From Acinetobacter parvus DSM 16617 = CIP 108168 (GTDB taxonomy: Bacteria > Pseudomonadota > Gammaproteobacteria > Pseudomonadales > Moraxellaceae), in the NCBI RefSeq assembly GCF_000368025.1, contig NZ_KB849211.1, positions 230,557-279,037 of the forward strand: a DNA stretch of 48,481 bases, in the 5' to 3' direction. Shown here one piece after another: positions 35,984 to 44,896 of the stretch (positions are counted from its first letter, which is position 1; each line of letters opens with the position of its first letter). The notes beneath the pieces were generated by a model, which worked only from the letters and a program-made list of their open reading frames with translations, searched no databases and had not been told where the DNA came from. The translations under genes were made by a program, and so were the position numbers.

Positions 35984-36099
35984 AATAAATTCCTCTAATC
36001 CGATTACTTTTTCATTGCATTTGAGCAATTTTAGAGTTAATTTATCTTCAAGGATGTAATTTATCTCCACATCCGATGAAGTTTTACAGGAATATCATT

Positions 36100-36309
36100 A
36101 TGACATACACCTATATGACAGCCCAACAGTTGGCTGAAAAAATTCATTACGACCCACGTACCATCCGTAACCAACTTAAGGACAGTATTTTCCTTGAGGG
36201 CATTCATTACATCCGCCCATTCGGTGGACGCAAAATTTTGTTTGTATGGGAACGTATCGAAGAAGATATGTTGAAATTCACCAGCCTAGGGCTAACCACT
36301 TTGCAATAA
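36100..36309 (+). CDS. excisionase-like DNA-binding protein
   Basis: This 69-residue protein has an N-terminal winged-helix pattern, MTAQQLAEKIHYDPRTIRNQ, and the strand pair EGIHYIRPFGGRKILFVWE, as in small AlpA/Xis-like recombination directionality factors. It ends 12 bp before the integrase. AGGA precedes the ATG at 36100. A role in excision of the module or transcription of int is inferred. Confidence 0.75.
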   Translation: MTYTYMTAQQLAEKIHYDPRTIRNQLKDSIFLEGIHYIRPFGGRKILFVWERIEEDMLKFTSLGLTTLQ

Positions 36310-36321
36310 GGAGTCCTGCAT

Positions 36322-37503
36322 ATGGCGAATATTCAAGAACGTTATGGAAAGCTCGTTGTCGACTTCCGCTATCAAGGTGTACGGTGCAGAGAAACAACCA
36401 ATCTCGAAGATACGGCCCAAAACCGTAAACTTTTAAAGAAACGTTTAGAACAGCTTGAAGCAGAAATTACTTTAGGGACTTTCGAGTATGCAAAGTATTT
36501 TCCTAAAAGCAAACGAGTTGCACAGTTTAGTGAGATACAGCAACGTAAAGCTGTACTGAGCTCATCAACACCCCTATTTAAGGATTTTGCGCATATTTGG
36601 TTTGATGAGAAAAAAATTGAATGGCGCAGTTCCTACCAGGAAAAGGTACTGATTATTTTAAATAATTATTTGATCCCTGCATTAGGCCATCAGTGCTTAG
36701 ATCAGATAAAGAAGCCAGACTTGCTTGAATTCCGTTCCTCTCTCGGCAAAGTGAATTACGGTTTAAAACAAGCAAGCCTGAAGGCATCCCGAATCAATCA
36801 GATCATGACACCTTTACGTATGATACTTAATGAAGCAGCGGAACGATACAACTTTGTTTCGCCTTATAAAAATATTAAGAATCTCAAGGAAAGTCGCATT
36901 GACGTTACACCTTTTACCCTACAAGAGGTGCAAAAGATCATAGAGACTGTGCGTGATGACTTTAAACCGTACTACACCGTTCGCTTCTTCACAGGTATGC
37001 GTACCAGTGAAATCGATGGTCTACGTTGGCAAAACGTGAATTTTCAACGGCGTGAGATCTATATCAAAGAAGCATTAGTCAACGGCAAACTTGGTGATAC
37101 CAAAACCTTTGGATCAGACCGTGGCATTCAAATGAGTGAGCGTGTGTATCAAGCACTCTTAGAACAAAAGAAAATGGTCAAGAACCGCTCTGAATTCGTT
37201 TTTTCTATGCGAAATGGCAACCCATTGGACTATCGCTTAGTGAATCGACGCGTATGGCATCCATTATTAAGATTTTTAGGTTTGAAAAGTCGTCGTGCAT
37301 ATCAAACACGGCATACTGCAGCGACATTGTGGCTCTCAGCTGGTGAAAATCCGGAATGGATTGCCAAACAACTAGGACATTCTACGACTGAAATGCTGTT
37401 TCGTGTTTACAGTCGCTATGTTCCTAATATTACCCGTCGTGATGGCAGTGCTTTTGAGCTGATGCTAGAAAAGCTCAATGAGATGGAGAATGAATATGAC
37501 TAA
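36322..37503 (+). CDS. tyrosine-family integrase next to tRNA-Gly
   Basis: The 393-residue protein has an N-terminal DUF3596-like arm-binding domain (GKLVVDFRYQGVRCRETTNL, residues 10-29), a core-binding domain (about 85-190) and a catalytic domain. The active site is complete: Arg in FTGMRTSEIDGLRW, His-Arg in YQTRHTAATLWL, His in LGHSTTEM and Tyr in LFRVYSRYV. AAGGAG precedes the ATG. It probably directs integration into the tRNA-Gly gene, the usual target of such enzymes. The frame is intact. Confidence 0.92.
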   Translation: MANIQERYGKLVVDFRYQGVRCRETTNLEDTAQNRKLLKKRLEQLEAEITLGTFEYAKYFPKSKRVAQFSEIQQRKAVLSSSTPLFKDFAHIWFDEKKIEWRSSYQEKVLIILNNYLIPALGHQCLDQIKKPDLLEFRSSLGKVNYGLKQASLKASRINQIMTPLRMILNEAAERYNFVSPYKNIKNLKESRIDVTPFTLQEVQKIIETVRDDFKPYYTVRFFTGMRTSEIDGLRWQNVNFQRREIYIKEALVNGKLGDTKTFGSDRGIQMSERVYQALLEQKKMVKNRSEFVFSMRNGNPLDYRLVNRRVWHPLLRFLGLKSRRAYQTRHTAATLWLSAGENPEWIAKQLGHSTTEMLFRVYSRYVPNITRRDGSAFELMLEKLNEMENEYD

Positions 37504-37744
37504 ATCATTCTTTGGTGGGGTTGTGGTGTCACAGGAAGTTGATGCAATTGCACGTGAGCTGATTGAGGAGTTTCAAATTCCCAAACTGCACAACCTCGCT
37601 TTCATGCTCAACGTCAACAAATGTTTTAATGATCATCAGGCTTTAAGGCTTTGGTTACAACGACAATTGGATGATGGGCAAGCCAATTATGCAAATTTGG
37701 CAATGAAAGCCCGCCTTTACTTAACCAATCTTGCTTACACATAA
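37496..37744 (+). CDS. hypothetical protein coupled to the integrase
   Basis: This 82-residue protein starts 8 bp inside the end of the integrase gene, so its translation is probably coupled to it. It is mostly helical, without signal peptide or membrane segment, and has no domain I recognise. A strong hairpin follows, which marks the end of the excisionase-integrase transcript. Confidence 0.7.
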   Translation: MTKSFFGGVVVSQEVDAIARELIEEFQIPKLHNLAFMLNVNKCFNDHQALRLWLQRQLDDGQANYANLAMKARLYLTNLAYT

Positions 37745-37753
37745 ATCAAAAAA

Positions 37754-37785
37754 CTAAGGTCATCTAATTGATGACCTTAGCCCTT
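37754..37785 (+). terminator. terminator of the excisionase-integrase unit
   Basis: A perfect 11-bp stem CTAAGGTCATC/GATGACCTTAG with loop TAATT is followed by CCCTTTT, just after the stop at 37744. Confidence 0.8.
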
Positions 37786-37935
37786 TTACACCAATTAAAA
37801 GGTAGAAAACAAATAAGAGTTTTTCGTTTGGAAACCTGTCGACATCGGTGATCTCCAATAAAAAGATGATGATCTTTTGGAGAGAAGAAAAGATTTATAT
37901 TTTTAAAAATTCAAAATGGATTTAGGAGAATAAAC

Positions 37936-38476
37936 ATGAATCCTTTGTTTAAAACACTCCAAATTCCAACAGAAGCAACGAAAACAGTATGCCCTATACA
38001 CCAAATACCTGTAATGGAAATTGCTGGTCATAAGCTCTGCAAATTATGTGCAAAAGAAACTATACATCAATCGCAGATCGCTTATGAAGCTGAATTACAA
38101 CAGTGCTTACTACAACAAAAAATCAAAAATTCAGGTCTAAATAAACGCTATCTAGACTGTGGTTTTAAAAATTATGTGATTTCATGTCCCCAACAAGACA
38201 ATGCCATCCAACTATGCCAAGCCTTTGCACAACAGATTATTTCAAATCTGCATCCAAACCTTTTGCTCATCGGGACACCAGGTATTGGTAAAACACATCT
38301 GAGTGCATCAGTCATTCGTAACATTCTGCACAATACTAGACGATCTGCACGCTACACGACCAGTGCAGATATTGCCCAAAGAATGATGGACACATGGGCT
38401 GATACTGCCCATTCTGAAAATGAAGTGATCAAGCACTTTTCTAGCTTTGATTTACTGGTTATCGATGAATACGTTG
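37936..38476 (+). pseudogene. DnaC-like helicase-loader ATPase, 3'-truncated
   Basis: The protein begins with a zinc-finger-like region CPIHQIPVMEIAGHKLCKLC (residues 20-39) and continues with the AAA+ core: Walker A LLIGTPGIGKTHLSASV near residue 112 and Walker B FDLLVIDEY near 172. After IDEY the similarity to DnaC stops and the DNA becomes the tail of an IS21 IstB gene in another frame, which adds about 20 foreign residues up to a stop at 38535. About a third of the usual C-terminal part is missing. GGAG precedes the start. It was probably the module's replication gene. Confidence 0.8.
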
Positions 38477-38667
38477 ACCGCTGCGATGTTAGATCGGTTG
38501 CTGCATCACTGTCATGTGGTACAAATATCGGGTGAGAGTTATCGTTTGAAGGATAAAAAAAGAATTGGGATTCAGCCCCATGTTGAAATTTAATACGAGA
38601 TCAAAGGGGTCAATTTTACTTTGCCATTTGTAAGGTAAAAGGGGTCAATTTTAGAATGCCGTTGACA
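38477..38667 (+). mobile_element. IS21-family remnant (end of istB and right end)
   Basis: From about 38477, in the frame of 38476-38592, the DNA reads LTAAMLDRLLHHCHVVQISG then ESYRLKDKKRIG, the C-terminus of the IstB helper ATPase. Two copies of GGGGTCAATTTTA follow, typical of the repeated transposase sites at IS21 ends, and the element ends with GTTGACA at 38667. The rest of the IS is missing. Confidence 0.75.
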
Positions 38668-39012
38668 ATGGCGAACTTTAAGGTTCGAGTACTAGATATA
38701 GCATTAAACCAGATCAATGAACTGACTGATATCACAGCTTCTTACGAACAACACAAAGTAGGGCGTACGATTAGTGGTTTCTCTTTTTCATTCAAACCTA
38801 AGCAACCTGTGGATGCAATTACGCATAATAAACCTAAGAAATTGACAGATAAACAGATTCAATTCTTTGCTAACAAGCTAGCTCACCATGATCCATTTGC
38901 AAGCAAAAAAGCTGCAGTAGGGGAAAGCTATGCTGATCTAGAGAAAAGGCTTCTGATTGAACTACAAGATGTCGGTTTGTCAGAAAGTATGCTGGGGTTC
39001 TCAAAGAGTTAG
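38668..39012 (+). pseudogene. C-terminal part of a Rep_3 plasmid replication initiator
   Basis: Immediately after the IS21 end, the frame reads FKVRVLDIALNQINELTDIT, ASYEQHKVGRTISGFSFSFK and a C-terminal tail with KLTDKQIQFFANKLAHHDPF. This matches the second winged-helix domain and tail of RepB/Rep_3 initiators of Acinetobacter plasmids. The N-terminal domain is gone, so the protein is non-functional, but it shows that part of this region came from a plasmid. Confidence 0.75.
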
Positions 39013-39031
39013 GCCTCGAGGTATGATATGC

Positions 39032-39068
39032 AACTAGATTAGTTGTTATATAGAACTAATCTAGTTTT
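39032..39068. terminator. bidirectional terminator between rep and hsdR fragments
   Basis: A perfect 13-bp stem AACTAGATTAGTT/AACTAATCTAGTT with a 9-base loop lies between the two convergent gene fragments. It is followed by TTGTAATAATTT on the plus strand. Confidence 0.7.
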
Positions 39069-39374
39069 GTAATAATTTCAATTTGATTGCAAAGAATTAA
39101 GCGGCAGATAACTCATCTGCCAACTGCTCTGCCTGTTCCAAGACAGTCTCTGTTGCAAGCAAAGCCATATCAGGTGGATAGCCATACTTCTTGAGTAATC
39201 GCTTCACGATGACTCGTAGCTTCGCTCTCGCAGATTCCTTAACAGTCCAATCCAAAGTTACATTCTTACGAATAGACTCAGTCAGAACAACAGCAAGTTC
39301 GCGCAGGATCTCCAGAGGTGGTCCCACTTGTTTGAACAACTAAAAGCGTATTTATAAGTGATATTCCGCTCTAG

Positions 39375-40208
39375 TTAAGCCACCTTGTTTTGTTGGGGTA
39401 GCTGATCATAGTAAAACTCATTTGGTGTCATTTTGTCTAGACTCGAATGAGGTCGTTTCAAATTATAAAACTCAAAATATGCACTTAATTGCTTTTTCGC
39501 ATCTGTGACACTGCTATAAGCTTTGAGATACACCTCTTCATATTTAACGCTCCGCCATAATCGTTCAACCATCACATTATCTACCCATCGACCTTTACCA
39601 TCCATACTGATTTGAATGCCATTTGATTTCAATACATCAATAAATGCATCACTGGTGAACTGACTGCCTTGGTCTGTATTCAATATTTCAGGTGATCCAT
39701 ATTTTTCAATCGCTTCATTTAAAACCGAAATACAAAAATCCACCTCCATACTAATCGATACCCTATGCGCAAGTACCTTGCGGCTATGCCAATCAATCAC
39801 AGCACATAAATAAACAAAGCCTTTTGCCATAGGGATATACGTTATATCCGTAGACCACACTTGATTACTGCGCTGAATAGCCAACCCTTTGAGCAGATAT
39901 GGATATTTACGGTGAGCTTGATTAGCCTGGCTTAAATTTGGTTTGCAATATAACGCCTGAATACCCATTTTCTTCATTAAAGTACGTGTATGACGTCGTC
40001 CTATATGATGCCCTTGACGATTCAACAAATCACGCATCATACGACTGCCTGCAAAAGGATATTGCATATGTAATTCATCAATACATCGCATCAGCTTCAG
40101 ATCTGATGAGCTAACAGGTTTTGGGCGATAATAATAACAACCACGGGAGACTTTCAGCAGCTTAGCTTGCTTAGATACTGAAATCTGAAGTGAGTCGTCG
40201 ATTAACTT
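39375..40208 (-). CDS. IS3-family transposase OrfB
   Basis: The open frame continues upstream of the ATG at 40091 to the end of orfA, in the -1 frame, reading KLIDDSLQISVSKQAKLLKV and then HTH_21-type sequence. This agrees with production as an OrfAB fusion by programmed -1 frameshifting, with AAAAG just before the orfA stop a possible slip site. The catalytic domain has WSTDITYIP, LNTDQGSQFTS and MVERLWRSVKYEEVY with the D, D and E residues. The protein ends at 39375. Confidence 0.88.
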   Translation of the reverse strand, partial: KLIDDSLQISVSKQAKLLKVSRGCYYYRPKPVSSSDLKLMRCIDELHMQYPFAGSRMMRDLLNRQGHHIGRRHTRTLMKKMGIQALYCKPNLSQANQAHRKYPYLLKGLAIQRSNQVWSTDITYIPMAKGFVYLCAVIDWHSRKVLAHRVSISMEVDFCISVLNEAIEKYGSPEILNTDQGSQFTSDAFIDVLKSNGIQISMDGKGRWVDNVMVERLWRSVKYEEVYLKAYSSVTDAKKQLSAYFEFYNLKRPHSSLDKMTPNEFYYDQLPQQNKVA

Positions 40209-40519
40209 TTGTGGTTGAAGCGGCCCAGTTTCTTCAACACACCTTCTAAAAAATCAATTTCTAATGCCTGCTCACCGATTTTTGCATGTAACTTTTTAAG
40301 ATCAATGGGGGGTTCTGATGGAGCTTTTGATTGATCGAAAGCTTGCGAGGAAGCTGAGATCAATTGATTTTTCCAGTCAATAATTTGGTTTTGATGAACA
40401 TCAAACTCAGCACTCAATTCAGCAAGTGTTTTTTCTGCTTTAATCGCAGCAAGTGCTACCTTAGCTTTAAAATCATTTGAATGATTTCTTCTTGGTCTAC
40501 GTGCCATAAAATACTCCAT
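40202..40519 (-). CDS. IS3-family OrfA
   Basis: This 105-residue protein is the DNA-binding part of the transposase: a basic start RRPRRNHSNDFKAKVALAA, an HTH with LAELSAEFDVHQNQIIDWKN, then a leucine-zipper-like helix ALEIDFLEGVLKKLGRF. An orfA of the same kind begins at the right edge of the window. It acts alone as a regulator and, fused to OrfB, as the transposase. Confidence 0.9.
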   Translation of the reverse strand: MEYFMARRPRRNHSNDFKAKVALAAIKAEKTLAELSAEFDVHQNQIIDWKNQLISASSQAFDQSKAPSEPPIDLKKLHAKIGEQALEIDFLEGVLKKLGRFNHKS

Positions 40520-41639
40520 ATATTGATGTTTATAACATCATTTGAGGAGCAGAATATCACTTATAGGAGTTGTTCAAATTTACGGATCCATCTCTCTCCT
40601 TCTGCATTAACTCTCTAGCACTGTCATTGTCTGCAACTGCTGAATAGAACGCATATTCATATTCAGTCAGGTTGAGTTCCTCTGCCATTTTGTCTGACTC
40701 TTGGATTGCCTTAGCCAACTTGATGAGTTCATCAATCACTTCGGCTGCAGTCAGTACCTTGTTCTGATAGCCGTTGATCGCAGAGCTCAGCATCTCCATG
40801 AGCTTTTTACCTTGCGTGACACTGCGCTGCTCTCGCATCTTGATCTCATCACTTAGGAGCTTCTTGAGTGTCTCAAGGGCAATGTTCTTGTGCTTGTAGC
40901 CTTTCATCTCCTGCATAAACTCATCTGAAAGAATTGAGATATCAGGTTTCTGAATCCCTGCAGCATCAAAGATGTCGACCACCTGTTCAGTCACCAGTGC
41001 CTGGTCAATGGTCTGTTTGACCTTGGCTTCTAATTCAGCATTGCTCAGTCCTGAGATTTTGCCTGAACCATCACTGAACTTGGCCAGTCGTGCTTTCACA
41101 GCCTGAAAGAATGCAACCACTGGCGCTGCTTCCATCGCATTTGGATGAGGTACAGCTAATGCAAATGCCTGTGACATCGCTGATACTGCATTGAGGAATC
41201 GTGTCTTACCTTCACCCTGGTCCACACCGAGGATGTGTTCCTCAGCTTCAAGAATGATGTTCAGCTTACGAGAGGTATCTGCTGTGAAGTATTCCTGGTA
41301 ATTGAAGCCATGCATAATGCCATCAAGGACTTCGAGCTTCTCTTGCAGGATGGTTGCAGCTTCGTCTTGAACCAGTGCAGGATCACCCTTACCACCTGCC
41401 TCAGAGTAGAATGACAGAGCCTCTTTCAGATCTGAGGCAATACCGAGGTAATCCACTACCAAGCCACCCATCTTGTCCTTGTAGACGCGGTTTACTCGTG
41501 CAATCGCTTGCATGAGGTTATGGCCTTTCATTGGTTTGTCGATGTAAAGCGTGTGCATACTCGGAGCATCGAAACCAGTCAGCCACATATCCCGAACAAT
41601 CACGAGCTTCAGCTTGTCGTCATTGTCCTTCATACGGTT

Positions 41640-43478
41640 AACGAGCAATCTGGCATTTTTGCTGGTGATGACGGCTACCAAATCAATGTTAAAAATAACA
41701 CGGATCTAAAAGGTGCAATAATTACCTCTACGCAACAAGCAGAAGATCTAAAGAAAAATAGGCTTGATACAGGGACTTTGACTTATTCAAACATTCAAAA
41801 TGAAAGTGAATATGATGCCAAAGGTATCAGTTTAAGTGCAGGATTAAACGCAGGAAGAACTGATTCAACAGGACAAAAACAGCCGAATACAGTGCCTTCA
41901 TCGGCAGGTGAAATCGATCAACATGCATCAAGTATTACAGGTGTAAGTAAGTCGATTGGTTTTGGTTTAGACAGTGATAAAGATAGTAGTGTGACTCGAA
42001 GTGGAGTCAATACTTCAAATATTACGATACGAGAAACAATTCGTCAGGAAGAGCTGACAGGTAAAACAGCAGAGCAAATCAAATCTGAAATTTTAACGGA
42101 TGTAACGACTGATACAGCACGAGAAAATAGTGGTACGCTGAAGAACAACTTTGATAAAGAAAAAGTTCAAAGTGAAATTAATTTACAGATGGATGTGACG
42201 AAGAAGTTTGATGCGAATCGTCAGGAAGTACGTACGGAAATTAATAAAAGGTTAGATGAAGCTAAAAAAGCCAAAGAAGCAGGCACACTGAGTGAAATTG
42301 AGTTTAACAAGAAACAGCAACAACTTCAGACCTTAGGCATATTGGTAGATAGTATTTCAGCGGGCTTGTCAGCACCAACAACAAGTGGATTGGGCATAGC
42401 GGCAGCTACATTAAGCCCTGCAGCAAGTCACGAGATTGGTCAATACTTTAAATCTAATGATGCGGAAGGAAGTGCAGCGCATATTTTAGCGCACACTGTG
42501 TTGGGTGCAGCAGTTGCAGCAGCAGGTGGCAACGATGCATTGCTTGGGGGAGTTTCTGCAGGTGGAGCAGAAAAGGTAGCTCCTTTACTTTCAAGCTATT
42601 TGTATGGCAAAGAGGCAAAAGATTTAACTGCAGATGAAAAATCTACTATTAGTTCAATCACTGGTTTAGTTGCATCTGGTATAGGTGTAAGTACTGGTGA
42701 TGTGGCTTCTACAGTGCAAAGCGGGCAATTGGCTCAGAATGCAGTAGAAAATAATAATATGGATATTCCATTCCCTATTAATCAGGAGTGGGGGAAAGGA
42801 GCTCAGTCATTAGCTGAAAACTTACATGAAAAAAATTATAGTAATGAGGAACTTCTAAAAGCGTTAGATAGCTATACACGTGGAACTTTACCAGATAATG
42901 CAGACATCATTAAGCATGGAGGTAAAGCATGGCTTAATCTTATTGCAAGTGCTATTCCAGTATCTGGAGGATATAGAGTTTATCAAGGTGGGAAGTGGAT
43001 ATTTTTTTCGCTATCACAGACAAAAAAATTAAATGAGGCTGCAAAGGCTGCTGGGTTTAACGGAGCAATTTCAGGTACTATCTCAGCCGTATCAGGTGAT
43101 GATAAAGAAGGTATTATGGCTAATACAGTCGCGGGTGCTGGATTTGGTAGTGTTTCATCAATTTTTAAGCCATTACAAACGCTTAAGGGGCAAGTTGTTG
43201 GAGGAAGTTTGACTAATGTGGGTGCTCAAAGTATAGCTAACATATATAGAGAATATAATGGGAAAGAGTCATTAGAACTTAATAAATCTAATGCAGTTGC
43301 TGCAGGGCTAATTAGTGGTGGAGCTAAAAAATTAGAAGGACTTGGGATTAAAAGTTGGCAACCTGTAGTTATTGGCTCTTCTGCTAGTATTAATGCTGTT
43401 ACGTCTGGTAATAACCCGTATAAGGATGTAAATAAAAGGATTGAATCTGATAAATCACAAAAGGATAAGACAAAGTGA
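41640..43478 (+). pseudogene. cdiA: C-terminal part of a CdiA/FHA-type protein with VENN toxin region
   Basis: From about 41640 the frame reads EQSGIFAGDDGYQINVKNNT, a conserved FHA/CdiA filament sequence, then a Ser/Thr/Asn-rich region and the pretoxin domain (GTLSEIEFNKKQQQLQTLGI to SGQLAQNAVENN). The VENN motif at 42744-42755 marks the boundary of the variable toxin part, 240 residues long. It contains a hydrophobic stretch AWLNLIASAIPVSGGYRVY and a Gly/Ser/Ala-rich region, and ends in a Lys-rich tail. No nuclease motif is visible. The secretion domain and most of the filament are absent: upstream the DNA is antisense hsdR, so an ORF opened at 41508 is partly spurious. The stop overlaps the next gene by 4 bp. 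Confidence 0.8.
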
Positions 43479-43996
43479 ATAGTATTTTATTTGAAAAGAC
43501 TAACTACTATAACACTCAAAATAAAAGACGTGAGTTTGATGGTAATATAATTTTATATATAAGTCTTAGCGTATTATCTTTTGTATTGGGGTTTTTTGTA
43601 ATTAAATACCTAAGAGTAGATGAGTTTTCTTTTAATGAAAAATCGTTTGATTATATGCTTCAATTAGTAGTCGCACTATATTTTATGTTATATATTCCAA
43701 TAGCTTATTGGTTTAAGATTTTTTTATACTCTAAATCTATAATAACAATAAAATATAGAGACGACTGCCTAGAAATTCAAACTTTTTTCTTACATAGAAA
43801 AATAGAAAACTTTGAACTTTTTTTAGGAGCTGAAATGTATGCTCAAAATATAAATTTTTTATGGTTTAGGGGCAATAAATATTTAGAGCATGAAGAGCCT
43901 CTTTTTGTCAATAGTGGTGAAAATTATACGATTCACGATATAGACCGGAACAAATATTATCTAATTACTTTGGCAAAAAAAGAAAGTGAAATTTAA
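43475..43996 (+). CDS. cdiI: candidate membrane immunity protein of the CdiA module
   Basis: The GTG at 43475 overlaps the cdiA stop in GTGA, so the two are translationally coupled, the standard position of CdiI. The 173-residue protein has two hydrophobic segments, IILYISLSVLSFVLGFFVIK (about 25-44) and MLQLVVALYFMLYIPIAYWF (about 61-80), followed by a beta-rich soluble part with IEIQ-like strands and several aromatic residues. It is very AT-rich compared with the backbone. I recognise no family. Immunity by binding the toxin in the inner membrane is an inference from position and topology; an unrelated small membrane protein cannot be excluded. Confidence 0.65.
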   Translation: MNSILFEKTNYYNTQNKRREFDGNIILYISLSVLSFVLGFFVIKYLRVDEFSFNEKSFDYMLQLVVALYFMLYIPIAYWFKIFLYSKSIITIKYRDDCLEIQTFFLHRKIENFELFLGAEMYAQNINFLWFRGNKYLEHEEPLFVNSGENYTIHDIDRNKYYLITLAKKESEI

Positions 43997-44100
43997 TTTT
44001 CTCTAAAATTAACCATGAATTAGAGAAAAGAAATTCAGTTGAAAAAAGATGACTGCGTTGATAAGTGAGTTACCACACAAACTATTCAACCAGCCATCCT

Positions 44101-44426
44101 ATGTTCGAGTTTACAAGTTTATTCTGCACAATTGATGATTTTTTTCAAAAAAATGAAGCGGTCTATTGGCAGTATCTAAAACAAGAAAATCCTAAAGTCA
44201 GACAGCGATCAGGTGTTCTATGCTTATCTGAAATTATCTTTATCGCAGTTTGGTATAAAAACTCTCAACTTCATCATTTCAAAGCCTTTTATGGAATGAT
44301 AAAGCGCTTTCACTCCAAGCTTTTTAAAGGCTTGCCGTCCTATCAGAGGATCGTGTATTTGATCAACCAACATCAACTCGCACTTCAAGCATTACATATT
44401 TCTTTAGCTTCCAATGCTCAAACAAC
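44101..44426 (+). pseudogene. IS982-family transposase, 3'-truncated
   Basis: The frame from ATG 44101 reads MFEFTSLFCTIDDFFQKNEA and SGVLCLSEIIFIAVWYKNSQ, then FKAFYGMIKRFHSKLFKGLP, the N-terminal helical region of IS982 transposases. It is cut at 44426 by the left end of the IS66 element, before any catalytic residue. The rest of the IS982 element does not reappear on the far side. Confidence 0.82.
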
Positions 44427-44512
44427 GTAAGCGTCCGCTGAACACACCTTATGAATTCATCCTATAAGCCTTAATTTAGTCCCCACTTAAAAACAAGTGG
44501 GGACTAAAATTT

Positions 44513-44896
44513 ATGACTACAAATCACCAGACATCCATCGCATCTCTTGCGAAAAAACGAAGAACATACAGTGCTGAATTTAAACAGCAGATCGTTCAGG
44601 CGTGTAAAGCACTGGACGTTTCAATTGCTTCGGTCGCTTTGCAACATGGATTGAATACAAATCTTGCATCCAAATGGATTCGCTTAATTGATGGTAAGCC
44701 TGGGAATGATCGCTCACCACTACCGAATAAACCTGCATTTATTGCCTTATCCTGCTCTGCACCATTAGATCCTACTCCTACTGACATGTTAACGGTTCAA
44801 ATTACTTTACCCCACTCAAAAGCAGAAATTGGCTTGAAATGGCAAGTATCAGAAATATCTGCTTTAGCAGAATTACTCAAGGCACTTGCAACATGA
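44513..44896 (+). CDS. tnpA: IS66 TnpA
   Basis: This 127-residue accessory protein has an N-terminal HTH of the transposase_8 type (KRRTYSAEFKQQIVQACKAL, then VALQHGLNTNLASKWIRL) and an unassigned C-terminal half. It is required together with TnpB for IS66 transposition. Its stop overlaps the start of tnpB in ATGA. Confidence 0.9.
   Translation: MTTNHQTSIASLAKKRRTYSAEFKQQIVQACKALDVSIASVALQHGLNTNLASKWIRLIDGKPGNDRSPLPNKPAFIALSCSAPLDPTPTDMLTVQITLPHSKAEIGLKWQVSEISALAELLKALAT

Larger units (their letters stand above)
39314..40595 (-). mobile_element. IS3-family insertion sequence, complete copy
   Basis: The element is 1282 bp. Its ends are 28-bp imperfect inverted repeats, both starting AGAG[AG]TGG and both ending TTTGAACAACT, with about 20 of 28 positions alike. 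A 4-bp duplication, CTCC on the plus strand, flanks it at 39310-39313 and 40596-40599. It has the orfA/orfB pair of the family. The partial copy at 1-640 is the same element in opposite orientation. Confidence 0.93.
39097..41640 (-). pseudogene. hsdR: type I restriction subunit HsdR, 5'-truncated and split by an IS3 element
   Basis: Two hsdR pieces remain. The first, about 41640-40596, reads from NRMKDNDDKLKLVIVRDMWL, the end of the helicase domain with the motif GFDAPSMHTLYIDKPM and QAIARVNRVYKDK, into the C-terminal helical domain ending ARELMQKE. The second, 39313-39097, continues ILRELAVVLTESIRKNVTLD to the natural end. The IS3 copy at 39314-40595 sits between them with a GGAG duplication; deleting the IS and one duplication joins MQKE to ILREL in frame. 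The nuclease and front helicase domains are missing upstream, where the gene meets a cdiA fragment. Confidence 0.88.

Noticed and set aside
41508..41639. N-terminal 44 codons of the long frame ending at 43478
   Set aside because: They are the antisense of a conserved hsdR helicase segment; only the part from about 41640 is CdiA-like.
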